A DNA stretch of 64,000 nucleotides from a bacterium (GCA_021822495.1 JAKAQO010000002.1:33034-97033), one strand, 5' to 3'; shown: positions 31,391 through 40,504, counted from the first letter of the stretch. Program-made: numbers and translations. The notes: generated by a model not told the origin, from the sequence alone.

Positions 31391-32046
31391 CTCAATTTAT
31401 ATGGAAATCTCAACTGAAATACTCTATCCGCTATCCATTCCAAGAAAGCTAAATCAAAGTCAACGCTATCTGCCTGCAATGGGGGCAATTGGCGCAATAA
31501 CTTTCCCTTCATGTTTGCCAGTCTCCTAGATGTAAGTCGAATCTCCAGAGAGCTATCAGGTATTGTCTTATTAAGAATTAATAATTCCTGACTGTTCTTC
31601 CCGAAAAATCTTGTAATAACAGCTATGCAGTCAATTCTCCAATTTGTAACCTCATCTGGATTTAGATTATTTCCTCTAACCAACAAATTTGTTATTTCTT
31701 CCATTAATAAATTTATATTTTTCTGATATTCATTTTTCTCATTTTCTAATATATTCTTAGATTTATTCAGTTCCGCTATTTTTTCCAGAGATTTGTTCCT
31801 TATTGATAAATGTCCTTTAATAAGCATAAAAAAGAAGGCTCCCGCAAATCCCCATCGCCATTCCCTAAAAAACTCTAACCATGCGTAAATTCCATTCATT
31901 CCTTTAGACCTTCCATGTGTGAATAAACCAAGCTCTGCAATGATATAGAAGGCAATACAGGTTCCCCCAATATCTTCAATTCCATGGGGCAATGATTCAA
32001 AAAATAATTCCCGTAAAGATTCTTTTGTTGTAATTTTATTTGCCAC
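31381..32046 (-). CDS. IS passenger: membrane protein with coiled coil
   Basis: A 221-residue protein with two hydrophobic segments (about 22-42 and 62-82), then a coiled coil (residues 90-125, KNILENEKNEYQKNINLLME) and a soluble end. The stop lies in the internal inverted-repeat-like sequence, and the ATG is 37 bp from the right end of the element. Codon use is AT-rich, like the other passengers. Family not recognised. Confidence 0.6.
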   Translation of the reverse strand: MANKITTKESLRELFFESLPHGIEDIGGTCIAFYIIAELGLFTHGRSKGMNGIYAWLEFFREWRWGFAGAFFFMLIKGHLSIRNKSLEKIAELNKSKNILENEKNEYQKNINLLMEEITNLLVRGNNLNPDEVTNWRIDCIAVITRFFGKNSQELLILNKTIPDSSLEIRLTSRRLANMKGKLLRQLPPLQADSVDFDLAFLEWIADRVFQLRFPYKLRNN

Positions 32047-32104
32047 GAACCGATTCTATCAAAAAGACTCATTTTAACCCCATTTTGCCAAAGGGATAAT
32101 TCCC

Positions 32105-32112
32105 TGAATTCT
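32105..32112. repeat. target-site duplication, right
   Basis: TGAATTCT directly outside the right inverted repeat. It differs from the left copy at one base. Confidence 0.65.
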
Positions 32113-32152
32113 AGCCAATGGCGCAAGCATATCATGAAGAATCCGCTCTTTG

Positions 32153-32161
32153 TGCTACAAT
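32153..32161 (+). promoter_or_regulatory. predicted extended -10 promoter of the amine oxidase gene
   Basis: TGCTACAAT, 41 bp outside the insertion element. The transcript would start near 32168 and carry AAGGAG before the ATG at 32210. Confidence 0.45.
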
Positions 32162-32209
32162 AAAACCGTTAATATGGAATTAAAATGTCTTTTAAGGAGC
32201 CTGAAAATT

Positions 32210-33685
32210 ATGAATTTAAAATCAAAACCATGGTTGCGAATGGTTGGTGTTTTTTTGATTGTCTTTGGGGTTGTCAGCCCGAATTGTCCTTTATTGGCCG
32301 CCGTGGGCAAATCTCCCCGACCGCGCGTGGTGATCGTGGGGGCGGGTCTTTCCGGGATGACGGCGGCTTACGAACTTAAGACCCGTTACCATATAAACAG
32401 CGAGGTTTACGAGGCAAGGGGACGCGTGGGCGGCAGAACTTGGAGCATTCACGGCCCGGCCGGAACGGTAGACCTCGGAGGTTCTTTCATCAATACGACG
32501 GATACGGCATTGCGGGGGCTCATCAAGAATCTTGGATTGAAGGAAGTATCGTTGCCCGACTTAAACGATACCTGGAATATCCTGAGAAATGAAAGCGGAC
32601 GCTATGAAGTTTTTCGATCCAGCCAAATTTATGGCGCGTTCAAGGGAACTTTTCTAAGAATCAAAAAAGATCAAAATCGTTTGGGAATAAAAGATTTCGC
32701 CTTGCCCTCCGGCGCATTGTCTTCGTCGGCAAAAAAATATGACCGTATGAGCATCCAAGGCTATCTCGATTCGATTCATGCGCCGCGGGCTTTCAGCGAT
32801 TTCACGCAAGCCTACTTCGGCGGATTTTTTGGACGCCGACTTAAGGAGATTGACGCTCTTCAGTTTTTGACGGAGATATCCATTTCCCCTGAAAAAAACA
32901 AATTCCACTTTTATTATGACGTTCACAACGACGAGGCATTGGGCCTTAAAGGCGGCACGCAGCAAATTTGCCTTAAAATCGAGAAGCGACTCCATAACGT
33001 CCATAAAAATTGGGTCTTGACGACCATTTCAAGTTCCGATCAGAAGCATTTCGCGCTCACTTTCGAAACGCCCGACGGAATAAAAGTGGTTGACGCGGAT
33101 TATGTCATCGTGACGATTCCTTTCGTGGTTCTCAGGAACAAGGTTCAGATTAAGGTTGCCCGGTTCCCCCCGGCCGTTACGAAAGCCATAAAATCCACGC
33201 TTCAAGGGATGAACTCGAAAATGATTCTCGATTTTCGCGAGCCGATATGGATGTCCCGCTACCATCAATCGGGCTCGGTCTCAACGGCATGGTTTTTGAC
33301 CTGGCCCAATGGCGACAATAAGCGTAAGGGCCCGGCCAGTCTGACGGTTTACTTCAACGTCAAGCAACATTTCTCCCATCAGTATCGTTTGCGTGATAAG
33401 GTTTTGCGCATCCTGGAAAAAGTCTATCCGGGAATTTCCAAACAGTTGACCGGCATGAAAATAGCTGATTGGCCGAGTTACCAATTCAGCCAAGGAAGTT
33501 TTTCAGGGGCCTTGGCCCCGGGGCAATGGGCTCATCGCTGGCCGAGCGTCGCCCAAATGAAAGTGGGGCATCTGGTTTTCGCCGGCGAGCATCTCTCCGG
33601 CAATCTACGCCTTATCGGCTACATGAACGGCGCAGTAACCACGGGAGATCAAGCGGCGCAAATAGTCGCGAAGCGATATCCTTAA
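32210..33685 (+). CDS. secreted flavin-containing amine oxidase
   Basis: A 491-residue FAD enzyme. An N-terminal signal peptide is followed by the dinucleotide-binding motif VVIVGAGLSGMTAAYEL, EARGRVGGRTW (FAD contact) and DLGGSFI. The C-terminal FAD motif is LVFAGEHLSGNLRLIGYMNG followed by AVTTGDQAA. These are the standard monoamine oxidase family blocks, and the enzyme would oxidise an amine to an imine with H2O2 release. AAGGAG ten bases before the ATG at 32210 supports this start over an ATG at 32174. The usual covalent-FAD cysteine is not seen. Substrate unknown. Confidence 0.9.
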   Translation: MNLKSKPWLRMVGVFLIVFGVVSPNCPLLAAVGKSPRPRVVIVGAGLSGMTAAYELKTRYHINSEVYEARGRVGGRTWSIHGPAGTVDLGGSFINTTDTALRGLIKNLGLKEVSLPDLNDTWNILRNESGRYEVFRSSQIYGAFKGTFLRIKKDQNRLGIKDFALPSGALSSSAKKYDRMSIQGYLDSIHAPRAFSDFTQAYFGGFFGRRLKEIDALQFLTEISISPEKNKFHFYYDVHNDEALGLKGGTQQICLKIEKRLHNVHKNWVLTTISSSDQKHFALTFETPDGIKVVDADYVIVTIPFVVLRNKVQIKVARFPPAVTKAIKSTLQGMNSKMILDFREPIWMSRYHQSGSVSTAWFLTWPNGDNKRKGPASLTVYFNVKQHFSHQYRLRDKVLRILEKVYPGISKQLTGMKIADWPSYQFSQGSFSGALAPGQWAHRWPSVAQMKVGHLVFAGEHLSGNLRLIGYMNGAVTTGDQAAQIVAKRYP

Positions 33686-33689
33686 AGCT

Positions 33690-33757
33690 TCTATGAGGGC
33701 CGGGGCGGCCAAGGCCGCCCATAACCCAAGACTGATCAGAATTTTTTCCCGTATAAA
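33690..33757 (-). pseudogene. S1 protease signal-peptide remnant
   Basis: The minus strand reads REKILISLGLWAALAAPAL, almost the signal peptide of the S1 protease at 24909-25748 (LLGLGLWAALAAPVL). Homology is limited to about 65 bp. This is a relic of the same gene family 8 kb away. Confidence 0.55.
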
Positions 33758-33853
33758 GCGCGACCGAGGGATATCCCGCTCTGTTTCAAAAAAATTCCAG
33801 GCGTTGCGCCCTTGCCTCATTAAAATGTTAAATCAAAAGACGCCTTATTTCAT

Positions 33854-34327
33854 ATGCCTTTCCTAAACACGTTGAAATTTCCCCGCCGCCTGTTTCGCGT
33901 CAGCTTGGCGCTCAAGGCGATAGACGGGATTCTTGAGATGGCGGGAGGAATTCTCCTGTCAATATTTAATCGAAGGGCTCTCAACCGCATGGTCATCGTC
34001 TTGACCCAGCATGAGCTGACCGAGGATCCAAAGGACTTTGTGGCTACCCATCTTCGGTCGCTCGTCTCCCATCTCACCAGCGACGTCAAGTTATTCGCGG
34101 TCGCCTATCTCTTGATTCATGGAGTTTTGAAGATAGCCCTTGCCGTTAATTTATTGAGAGGACGAGAAGGGGTCTACCCCTGGGCGCTGGCCTTCTTTAG
34201 CGTTTTCATGGTCTATGAAGCTTACCAGCTAAGCTACACTCCCTCCCTGGCGCTCGCGTGCTTCTTTTTCTTGGACACGGCGATTGTCGCGCTCCTTTAC
34301 TGGGAACGCCGGGTGACAGCGCAATGA
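33854..34327 (+). CDS. DUF2127-like membrane protein
   Basis: A 157-residue protein with four hydrophobic segments. The N-terminal FRVSLALKAIDGILEMAGGI and the central LFAVAYLLIHGVLKIALAVNLLRGREGVYP, with HGVLK and a following YPWAL, match my memory of the DUF2127 family of small membrane proteins. The last 4 bases overlap the PAP2 gene (ATGA). Function of the family is unknown to me. The pairing suggests a membrane lipid or envelope role. Confidence 0.75.
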   Translation: MPFLNTLKFPRRLFRVSLALKAIDGILEMAGGILLSIFNRRALNRMVIVLTQHELTEDPKDFVATHLRSLVSHLTSDVKLFAVAYLLIHGVLKIALAVNLLRGREGVYPWALAFFSVFMVYEAYQLSYTPSLALACFFFLDTAIVALLYWERRVTAQ

Positions 34328-34815
34328 CCCCCGCGAAAGCTCTCGCCATTTTTGGCGCGAAATATTTATTCATCGCGATACTCATCATCGCGTTTTTTTA
34401 CTTTTTGAGGCAACCGAACTCCGTCCGGAAACGAATGTTACTCCTCGCCGCTATCGCCTGTCCGCTTATTTTGCTCATCGCGCGAATCATCGCGATTTTT
34501 TACTACGACCCAAGGCCCTTCGTCGTGGGTCATTTCACGCCCATGATTTGGCACGAACCCGACAACGGCTTTCCATCCGATCACGCTCTGCTGTGCGCCG
34601 CAATCTCGTCCTGGGCGTTTCCCTTTTCAAAAAAACTATCGGCCGTCGCTTGGCTCCTGACCCTGTTGGTCGGTTTTTCAAGAGTTTATGTCGGCGTACA
34701 TCATCCAATCGACATCGCGGGCAGCGTCGTCATCTCGATTGCGACAACCGCCGCAGTTTATGGAATGCTCAAGCGCCCCGCAAAACTTTCCCTGGAACCC
34801 AAAGGCCCAAAATAG
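34324..34815 (+). CDS. PAP2-family membrane phosphatase 2
   Basis: A 163-residue membrane protein started at the ATG that overlaps the preceding stop. A longer frame from 34258 would overlap the DUF2127-like gene. Signatures: RPFVVGHF for the first motif, GFPSDHALLCAA for the PSGH motif (Asp for Gly) and SRVYVGVHHPIDIAGS for the third. It resembles undecaprenyl pyrophosphate phosphatases of the BcrC type. It is the second PAP2 enzyme in the window. Confidence 0.87.
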   Translation: MTPAKALAIFGAKYLFIAILIIAFFYFLRQPNSVRKRMLLLAAIACPLILLIARIIAIFYYDPRPFVVGHFTPMIWHEPDNGFPSDHALLCAAISSWAFPFSKKLSAVAWLLTLLVGFSRVYVGVHHPIDIAGSVVISIATTAAVYGMLKRPAKLSLEPKGPK

Positions 34816-34843
34816 ATAGAATACAAACGTTGCGGTTTTTCAT

Positions 34844-34918
34844 GCGCTCGTAACACAACGGATAGTGTGCAAGCCTGCGAAGCTTGATATCCAGGTTCGA
34901 TTCCCGGCGAGCGCACCA
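34844..34918 (+). tRNA. tRNA-Arg (anticodon GCG)
   Basis: Acceptor GCGCTCG pairs with CGAGCGC. The anticodon arm CAAGC-CTGCGAA-GCTTG gives anticodon GCG. The T-loop is TTCGATT, and CCA is encoded. The D-stem is unusual (ACAC/GTGT), and the T-stem has an A-C mismatch at its centre. Most bacteria read CGC with an ACG (inosine) tRNA, so a GCG anticodon is uncommon. It ends 5 bp from the convergent lysA stop. Confidence 0.78.
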
Positions 34919-34922
34919 TTTT

Positions 34923-36164
34923 TTAGTTCGGCTCGACCCGAATCAAATCCTCAAAGTTCTCGCGGCGGCGAATGAGGCGCGCGCTTTTTCCGCTCACTAA
35001 GACCTCAGCCGCCCTGGGACGAAAGTTATATTGAGAGCTCATCGAAAACCCGTAAGCCCCGGCGTTTAAAATCATCAGAAAATCCCCCGGCTTGGGAGAA
35101 ACAAGTTTTTCTCCGCGGGAAAAAACATCGGCAGATTCGCAAATAGGGCCCGTCACGTCGAAAGCGCCGGCTGGACCCGCTTTTTTCACGACTGGAATCA
35201 CCGGGTGACGCGCCCCATAAAGAGCGGGCCTTAAAAAATCATTCATCCCCGCGTCCACAATCAGAAACTTTCGCTTTCCCGCGTCTTTAACATAGATAAT
35301 CCGGGTGAGAAGCATTCCGCTTTCCGCGACCAGAAACCGCCCCGGCTCGATGACAAGTTTGACGGCGGGAAAATCCTTAAATTCCCGGGCGTAGGCGCGC
35401 GCGATTTGAGAGAGCCATAAACCTTCCCCCGCCCCGGCTATTCCAAACCCCCCTCCCATATCCACAAAAGACAAAGAGATATTTTGAGCCTTTAAGTGGC
35501 GAAGAAAGTTTCCGGCAAATCTTGCGGCCTGAATATACGGCTTTGCGGAAAACAGCTGGGAGCCGCCGTGAGAATGAAGGCCGACAATCTTTAAGAAACG
35601 CTGTTTTTGAGCCCATCGGTACATTTGAAAGGCTTCTTTTTCTCCAACTCCAAATTTGGAAAGGCGTCCGGAAGTCACAGTGTGAGGATGGGTTTTTGCC
35701 TCGACAGGAAAATTAATTCGCACCGAAATTGAAGCAACCCGCCGCATTTTGGAAGCTTCCGAAGCGATAGCTTTCAATTCTTCAAAAGACTCGACGTTAA
35801 AAGACAAAATTCCAAGTTTGATTCCAAGCCGGATTTCTTCCCGGGTTTTCCCGACTCCGGAAAATAAAATTTGGGATGGTTTAAAGCCCGTTTGATGGGC
35901 TAAAAACATCTCGCCGCCGGAGACCACTTCCGCGCCCGCCCCTTCTTTTTGAAGAATTTGACAAAGATGAGAGTTGGAGTTGGCTTTAAGAGCATAAGCG
36001 ATCAAGGTCGGCTGAAGGGAAAAAATTCGAGACAGTTTTTGGTATTGCTGGATAATCTTCGAGCGCGAATAAGCGTAAAGCGGAGTCTTAAATTTTTGGG
36101 CCAAGGACGAAGATTTAAGACCTTCGATATAAAGCTCTTTTTTTTGATATTCAAAAAAATTCAA
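34923..36164 (-). CDS. lysA: diaminopimelate decarboxylase
   Basis: LysA makes L-lysine from meso-diaminopimelate. The fold-type III PLP protein has the lysine motif LIAYALKANSN (PLP Schiff base), GLHSHGGSQL, VDMGGGFG, IEPGRFLVA and the C-terminal GPICESADVF and GAYGFSMSSQYN blocks, with the catalytic Cys in C-E-S-x-D. The 413-residue length is normal when started at TTG 36164, which overlaps the stop of the upstream nuclease gene (TTGA). An ATG at 36266 would overlap that gene by 106 bases. Confidence 0.94.
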   Translation of the reverse strand: MNFFEYQKKELYIEGLKSSSLAQKFKTPLYAYSRSKIIQQYQKLSRIFSLQPTLIAYALKANSNSHLCQILQKEGAGAEVVSGGEMFLAHQTGFKPSQILFSGVGKTREEIRLGIKLGILSFNVESFEELKAIASEASKMRRVASISVRINFPVEAKTHPHTVTSGRLSKFGVGEKEAFQMYRWAQKQRFLKIVGLHSHGGSQLFSAKPYIQAARFAGNFLRHLKAQNISLSFVDMGGGFGIAGAGEGLWLSQIARAYAREFKDFPAVKLVIEPGRFLVAESGMLLTRIIYVKDAGKRKFLIVDAGMNDFLRPALYGARHPVIPVVKKAGPAGAFDVTGPICESADVFSRGEKLVSPKPGDFLMILNAGAYGFSMSSQYNFRPRAAEVLVSGKSARLIRRRENFEDLIRVEPN

Positions 36165-39100
36165 TTTTGTTTCTCCGGAAACGCATTTTCCAGGAACATC
36201 TTGGCGCGATATTTTGAAGGAGAGTGATTCTTTCGGCATAGATTTTGAAATCGGCAATACCCGCAATGGCCGTATTCATCCTGATCGTCTGGATTTATCG
36301 GAAAATAACCGCGCGCGATGGAACTTAAAAGACGCGATACGTTTTCAAAAAAACTCTCTCTCTGCGCTTGCCAATCAAAAAAGGAGTAAGGGTAAACGGA
36401 AGGAACCGCGTCTTTAGATTTTCCTTCGATCTCATAAAGAAGCCCCCCCTCGATTTCGCTTTCGGGATATTTTTGGGAAAGAATCTCAAAATAAAACGGG
36501 AGTTGAAAAAAACTTCCCTCTTGGACCAATTTTTTGGGATCGCCTTTTCTCCAACTCGTCTTATAATCGATAATCTCGAACTTTTTTCCATCCAAGCTCT
36601 GGTCAATTCGATCAAAAACGCCGCGAAGCCCGTAAGCGGAAGGCTGGGCAATATCCGCGCGAAATTCTTTTTCAAACTCCAACGGACGCATATTTCTTTC
36701 CTGGAGGCGATGAATATCCCATTCCACGAATTTCCGCAGATGAACGCTCATGTTATTTTTAACCGACAGCCACAAAAGAGGATAGACCCCGAGCTTGTTT
36801 GAGTTGTATTCCGAAAAAGAGTCTTCTATGGCCCGATTCAGGAAATCCTCATAGGACTTTTTTCCCTCTAAAACTAAAACCGGCAAAGAGGAGTAGAAAC
36901 GCTTTAGAATATCATGGTAGATGAGTCCTATAATTTTAGGCGGAATCTCGTCTTTCGCATTTTTTTCTTCCTCCGAAAGCCGCAGAATCCGGGCGGCAAA
37001 AAAACGAAACGGGCATTGCGCGTAAAGCTCAAGCCCGCTTGCGGAAACGTTGTGTTTCCATTTTTGAAGAAAATCTTCCGGCGTCCTGACCATTCCGTCT
37101 CTTTCTCCGCCAGAGGAATAGTCATTGAGTTCCAAGGCCGCTTTAAGCCCCACGTCCAGAATCTCCGCCTGCGGAAGATCAAGAGCCTTAAGATAGGAAA
37201 CGGCGCTTTGATTTCGAAAAGACGCGTAAAGGCTCATTTCATCCGGAGAAAGATACCGCGGCTCAAACATATTTAATTTTTCCTCGATATTTCTCGGAAC
37301 CCTTAAAACGTCCTCTTCCCCCAATGACCTATTCGCGGCCCGCGCCAGTTCATAAAGATAAAAAGACGGAACTTGTTCGCGCCCTTCCTCATCGGAACGA
37401 GAATAAACGCAATAAATTTTTTCCTTCGCTCCGGAAACCAAAAGGTAAAATAAAAGTTTTTCCTCTTCATACCCTTCTTTTTTCGGGCGCATCCAATATC
37501 CCAGGGGATGACGCAAGAAAGCGCGCGCCTCGTCTCTTAAGATGGGGTCTTCCGATATCGTTCGCGGAAAAACTCCCTCATTAAGCCCCAAGACGAATAA
37601 AACGCGAAAAGATTCGCCTCGAGCGGCCATCGCGTCCAGCGCTCGAACTCCCTTGATCCCCGAAGAAGTCTCAAAAGAGGAACGCTTTAGTTTTTCATCG
37701 AGGGCGTCTAATCCATCTGCGAAATCTCTAGGACGAGAAATTCGGTCAAGCAAAGACAGCGTTTTGAGAGCGTTTAAAAACAGTTCTAAAGCCTCTTTTT
37801 CCTGAGCGGAAGGACTTTCGGGCAATTTAAAGAAGCGCTCAATTAAATCTGAGGAGGCTTTCGCGAAACCAGACCAGGAACCGGGATTTTTATTCAAGAC
37901 TTCCCGCCAAAGAAGCAAAAAATTCCAAAGTTCTTTCGCCGGTTCTAATGGAAAATTCTCGGGGATATCGGCTTTTTTTGAAATTATTTCGCCCAAGCGA
38001 CCCTCCCATTGAAGCCAACCGCCGCTCAACTTTAGGTCTCTAGTGATGCGCCGAACGCTCCATTTCCAATTTAGGCTCTCAAGACTTTCTGAATTAAAAT
38101 AAGGCGAAGAAGCAACTTCCTCGACGGAATAGGCGGGAAAGTCCCGCCGGCCCAAACTCAAGAAATTAAAAAGCGTTTTCGCCAAGGGATGGCGCAAAAG
38201 CGGCTCTTGAGCCTTCATGTCCAAGGGAATTTTATTTTCTTCAAAAATGCGCTCAATCGAACTTCGGGCTCCCTCCAAGGAACGGCAAACGAGCCCAATT
38301 TCATCAAATCCGATTTTTTCTTCTTCAACCAGCCGCCATATTTCCTTAGCCGAAAACCAAATCTCATCCTCCAAACCGGAAGCCGACACGAAGCGAATCG
38401 CCTGGCTCAAAGAAACCTTCTTTTCGGCGGGCGAGAAAAGATTTTTTAAAACAGGCCCCAAAGGTTCGCGGTCAAATCCAACCTCCAATTCTCGCAATTC
38501 ATGAGCGGCCAGCTTTTGCTCGAAAAAATCTTTCGCGAAAGCGAAGGCAGGGTGGGATTTAATATATGGAAAAAACAAACGGGAGGGGTGAGATTTGGTC
38601 ACATTTTCAAAAAAATCAAGCTGAAGCCCGGTCAAATCATAAAACCCATAATAAATGATTTCCCGAAACTGTTTTAGAAAGGACGAATCTTTAGATTTCT
38701 GGGCAGAAAAACGCACCAACTCCGCCATGGAAAAAACTCCCAACTCCGCCAGTTTTTCCCGGTAAGCCTGGGCAAAACGGCACAAAGGCTCAAGGACCTC
38801 TCCCCCTTTAAATTGACACGCCTCATCCCAATAAGCATTCAAGTCCTCAAAAATAAGGTTAGCGTCGATTAAATCCCGCAGGCTTGAGCGCAAGCTTTCC
38901 GATAAAGACTTGGGCCTTTTTGATTTCCTGGGCCAGAGAGAATCCGGCATTTGGGTTTCCGCCAAAGAGTCCACCAGGCGATTAAAAAAGAGGGGTTCTG
39001 AAATAAAGACCCCGTTCAAGGGCTCTTCTTCCCGGGCAATAGACCACGCCAGGCTGTAAAAGGTGTGGAAATGAATATTCAATAACGCTATTTTCTCTTC

Positions 39101-39256
39101 CATCCCCAAGAGGCGTTCAAGGCGGGAGGCCATGCGCCTCGAAGGAACGACCACGCAAACTGGAATTTCGCCGGAAGCGATTAACTCCCGTATGCGGGAA
39201 ACAAACGCTTCTTCAAGGGCCGGATGAAAAGGGCCATAAGAAACAATCATTGGCAA
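36161..39256 (-). CDS. addB: AddB-like PD-(D/E)XK nuclease/helicase subunit
   Basis: A 1031-residue protein with the AddB layout: an N-terminal UvrD-like region without a visible Walker A GKT (VCVVVPSRRMASRLE instead), a long middle, and a C-terminal RecB-family nuclease. Nuclease motifs are GVFDRIDQ and FEIIDYKTSW. Four cysteines, one in YAQCPFRFF and three in CGYCRFQNLC, match the AddB iron-sulfur staple. AddAB processes double-strand breaks for recombination. No addA is in the window. It overlaps mtaB by 10 bases upstream and lysA downstream. Confidence 0.82.
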   Translation of the reverse strand: MPMIVSYGPFHPALEEAFVSRIRELIASGEIPVCVVVPSRRMASRLERLLGMEEKIALLNIHFHTFYSLAWSIAREEEPLNGVFISEPLFFNRLVDSLAETQMPDSLWPRKSKRPKSLSESLRSSLRDLIDANLIFEDLNAYWDEACQFKGGEVLEPLCRFAQAYREKLAELGVFSMAELVRFSAQKSKDSSFLKQFREIIYYGFYDLTGLQLDFFENVTKSHPSRLFFPYIKSHPAFAFAKDFFEQKLAAHELRELEVGFDREPLGPVLKNLFSPAEKKVSLSQAIRFVSASGLEDEIWFSAKEIWRLVEEEKIGFDEIGLVCRSLEGARSSIERIFEENKIPLDMKAQEPLLRHPLAKTLFNFLSLGRRDFPAYSVEEVASSPYFNSESLESLNWKWSVRRITRDLKLSGGWLQWEGRLGEIISKKADIPENFPLEPAKELWNFLLLWREVLNKNPGSWSGFAKASSDLIERFFKLPESPSAQEKEALELFLNALKTLSLLDRISRPRDFADGLDALDEKLKRSSFETSSGIKGVRALDAMAARGESFRVLFVLGLNEGVFPRTISEDPILRDEARAFLRHPLGYWMRPKKEGYEEEKLLFYLLVSGAKEKIYCVYSRSDEEGREQVPSFYLYELARAANRSLGEEDVLRVPRNIEEKLNMFEPRYLSPDEMSLYASFRNQSAVSYLKALDLPQAEILDVGLKAALELNDYSSGGERDGMVRTPEDFLQKWKHNVSASGLELYAQCPFRFFAARILRLSEEEKNAKDEIPPKIIGLIYHDILKRFYSSLPVLVLEGKKSYEDFLNRAIEDSFSEYNSNKLGVYPLLWLSVKNNMSVHLRKFVEWDIHRLQERNMRPLEFEKEFRADIAQPSAYGLRGVFDRIDQSLDGKKFEIIDYKTSWRKGDPKKLVQEGSFFQLPFYFEILSQKYPESEIEGGLLYEIEGKSKDAVPSVYPYSFFDWQAQRESFFENVSRLLSSIARGYFPINPDDQDEYGHCGYCRFQNLCRKNHSPSKYRAKMFLENAFPEKQN

Positions 39257-40497
39257 ACTTCGGCAAAAGCGCTTACATCATTTACGGAATGAATCCGAAC
39301 CTGGGCAAAGCCAGGACCTGGGTATTGATTTAAGGACACGCTTAAAAAATCCTCGCAAAGGCCTTCCGGCTTTCCCGGGCGGCCTTCAACGACGACCCGG
39401 CGAACGCTTCCCACGGCCCGGGCGGCGAATTTAATCCGCAGCTCGCGGTCTAATGAGCGCAGAGACTGCGATCGAGCGAGGATTATTTTTTCCGGCAGAT
39501 GATCATGCCTTTTTTCCGCCTCCGTCCCGGGACGGGAGGAATATCTGAACGGATGGAGTCCCGAAAAATTCATTTCCCGGATAAAGGCCAGGCTTTCCTC
39601 AAAATCCGTTTCGGATTCTCCCGGAAATCCCGCCATCACGTCGCTAAAAACCGCGCATTGGGGAACTTTTTCCCGCAAGGCATTTAAACGCTTCCTAAAA
39701 AAACCCGTGGCGTACCAGCGCTTCATTTCTTTTAAAGTCTTATCCGAACCCGCTTGAAGAGGCAGGTGAAGAGACGGCGCGATTTTTCCCCCGGAACTCG
39801 CGAATAAATTGATGAAGCGATCCGTCACGTCGGTAATTTCAAGAGAAGAAAGCCGAATGCGAAAATCTCCCGGAATTTGAATCAACCGTTCCAGAAGCCC
39901 CACAAAATCAATACGCCGCCCTCCTAAATCCTGAGACAAGTATCGCCCCAATCGAACCCCGCACAAAACGATTTCCGGACAGCGGTTTTTAATCAAGCCT
40001 TCAATTTCGGATTTAAGCTCTTCAAAAGGCCGCGCGGATAACTGCGGGCGGATGGAGGGAATAATGCAAAAAGAACAGCCCATATCGCAGCCGTCTTGAA
40101 TTTTGACAAAAGCGCGGGAATGCCCCCAAAATCCGCTGATGGAAGACGGCCCGGGAACGGCACTGCATCCAATTAAGGCTGGAATATTTTCCTTGTCTTT
40201 ATTTCCGACAATAAGGGCCTGTGGAGCGGCGTTTTGAATCTCATCAGGACTTCGGGAAGCCAGGCATCCGGTCACCACCAGCCGGGCCGTGGGATTTCTG
40301 CGGGAAATTTTCCGAATGAGTCTTAAAGCGTCTTGATCGGCTTCTTCGGTCACCGTACAGGTATTGATGAGACAAAGATCGGCCTCGGAAAAATCTTCCG
40401 TCGTTTCCGCGAAACGATTTTGGGCCAACTTTTCCCGAAGCGCTTCCGTCTCGTATTGATTGACCCGGCAACCGTAGGTCTTAAAAAATGCTTTCAC
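39247..40497 (-). CDS. mtaB: tRNA t6A37 methylthiotransferase
   Basis: MtaB adds a methylthio group to N6-threonylcarbamoyladenosine at position 37 of certain tRNAs. The 416-residue protein has the N-terminal cluster domain (FFKTYGCRVNQYET, NTCTVTEEAD, VVTGCLAS), the radical SAM motif CDMGCSFCIIPSIRP and a C-terminal TRAM-like end. The start is GTG 40497, with a TGCTATAAT box 7 bases before it, so the mRNA would be leaderless. MtaB is favoured over MiaB by GCRVN and the length. Confidence 0.9.
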   Translation of the reverse strand: MKAFFKTYGCRVNQYETEALREKLAQNRFAETTEDFSEADLCLINTCTVTEEADQDALRLIRKISRRNPTARLVVTGCLASRSPDEIQNAAPQALIVGNKDKENIPALIGCSAVPGPSSISGFWGHSRAFVKIQDGCDMGCSFCIIPSIRPQLSARPFEELKSEIEGLIKNRCPEIVLCGVRLGRYLSQDLGGRRIDFVGLLERLIQIPGDFRIRLSSLEITDVTDRFINLFASSGGKIAPSLHLPLQAGSDKTLKEMKRWYATGFFRKRLNALREKVPQCAVFSDVMAGFPGESETDFEESLAFIREMNFSGLHPFRYSSRPGTEAEKRHDHLPEKIILARSQSLRSLDRELRIKFAARAVGSVRRVVVEGRPGKPEGLCEDFLSVSLNQYPGPGFAQVRIHSVNDVSAFAEVCQ

Positions 40498-40504
40498 CTA
40501 TCAA

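Larger units (their letters stand above)
29329..32104. mobile_element. IS1595-type insertion element with passenger genes (2776 bp)
   Basis: Bounded by 22-bp inverted repeats at 29329-29350 and 32083-32104, matching in 20 of 22 positions (shared core ATTATCCCTTT and GCAAAA), and by 8-bp direct repeats with one mismatch. An 8-bp duplication is usual for the IS1595 family. Inside, all on the minus strand, are an ISXO2-like transposase, a 42-residue basic protein, an HTH protein, two small unknown proteins and a membrane protein. The passenger genes are visibly more AT-rich than the host sequence. Confidence 0.82.

Noticed and set aside
36914-37276. Long plus-strand frames opposite the AddB-like gene
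   Set aside because: Basic, low-complexity translations without motifs, fully inside a well-supported gene.
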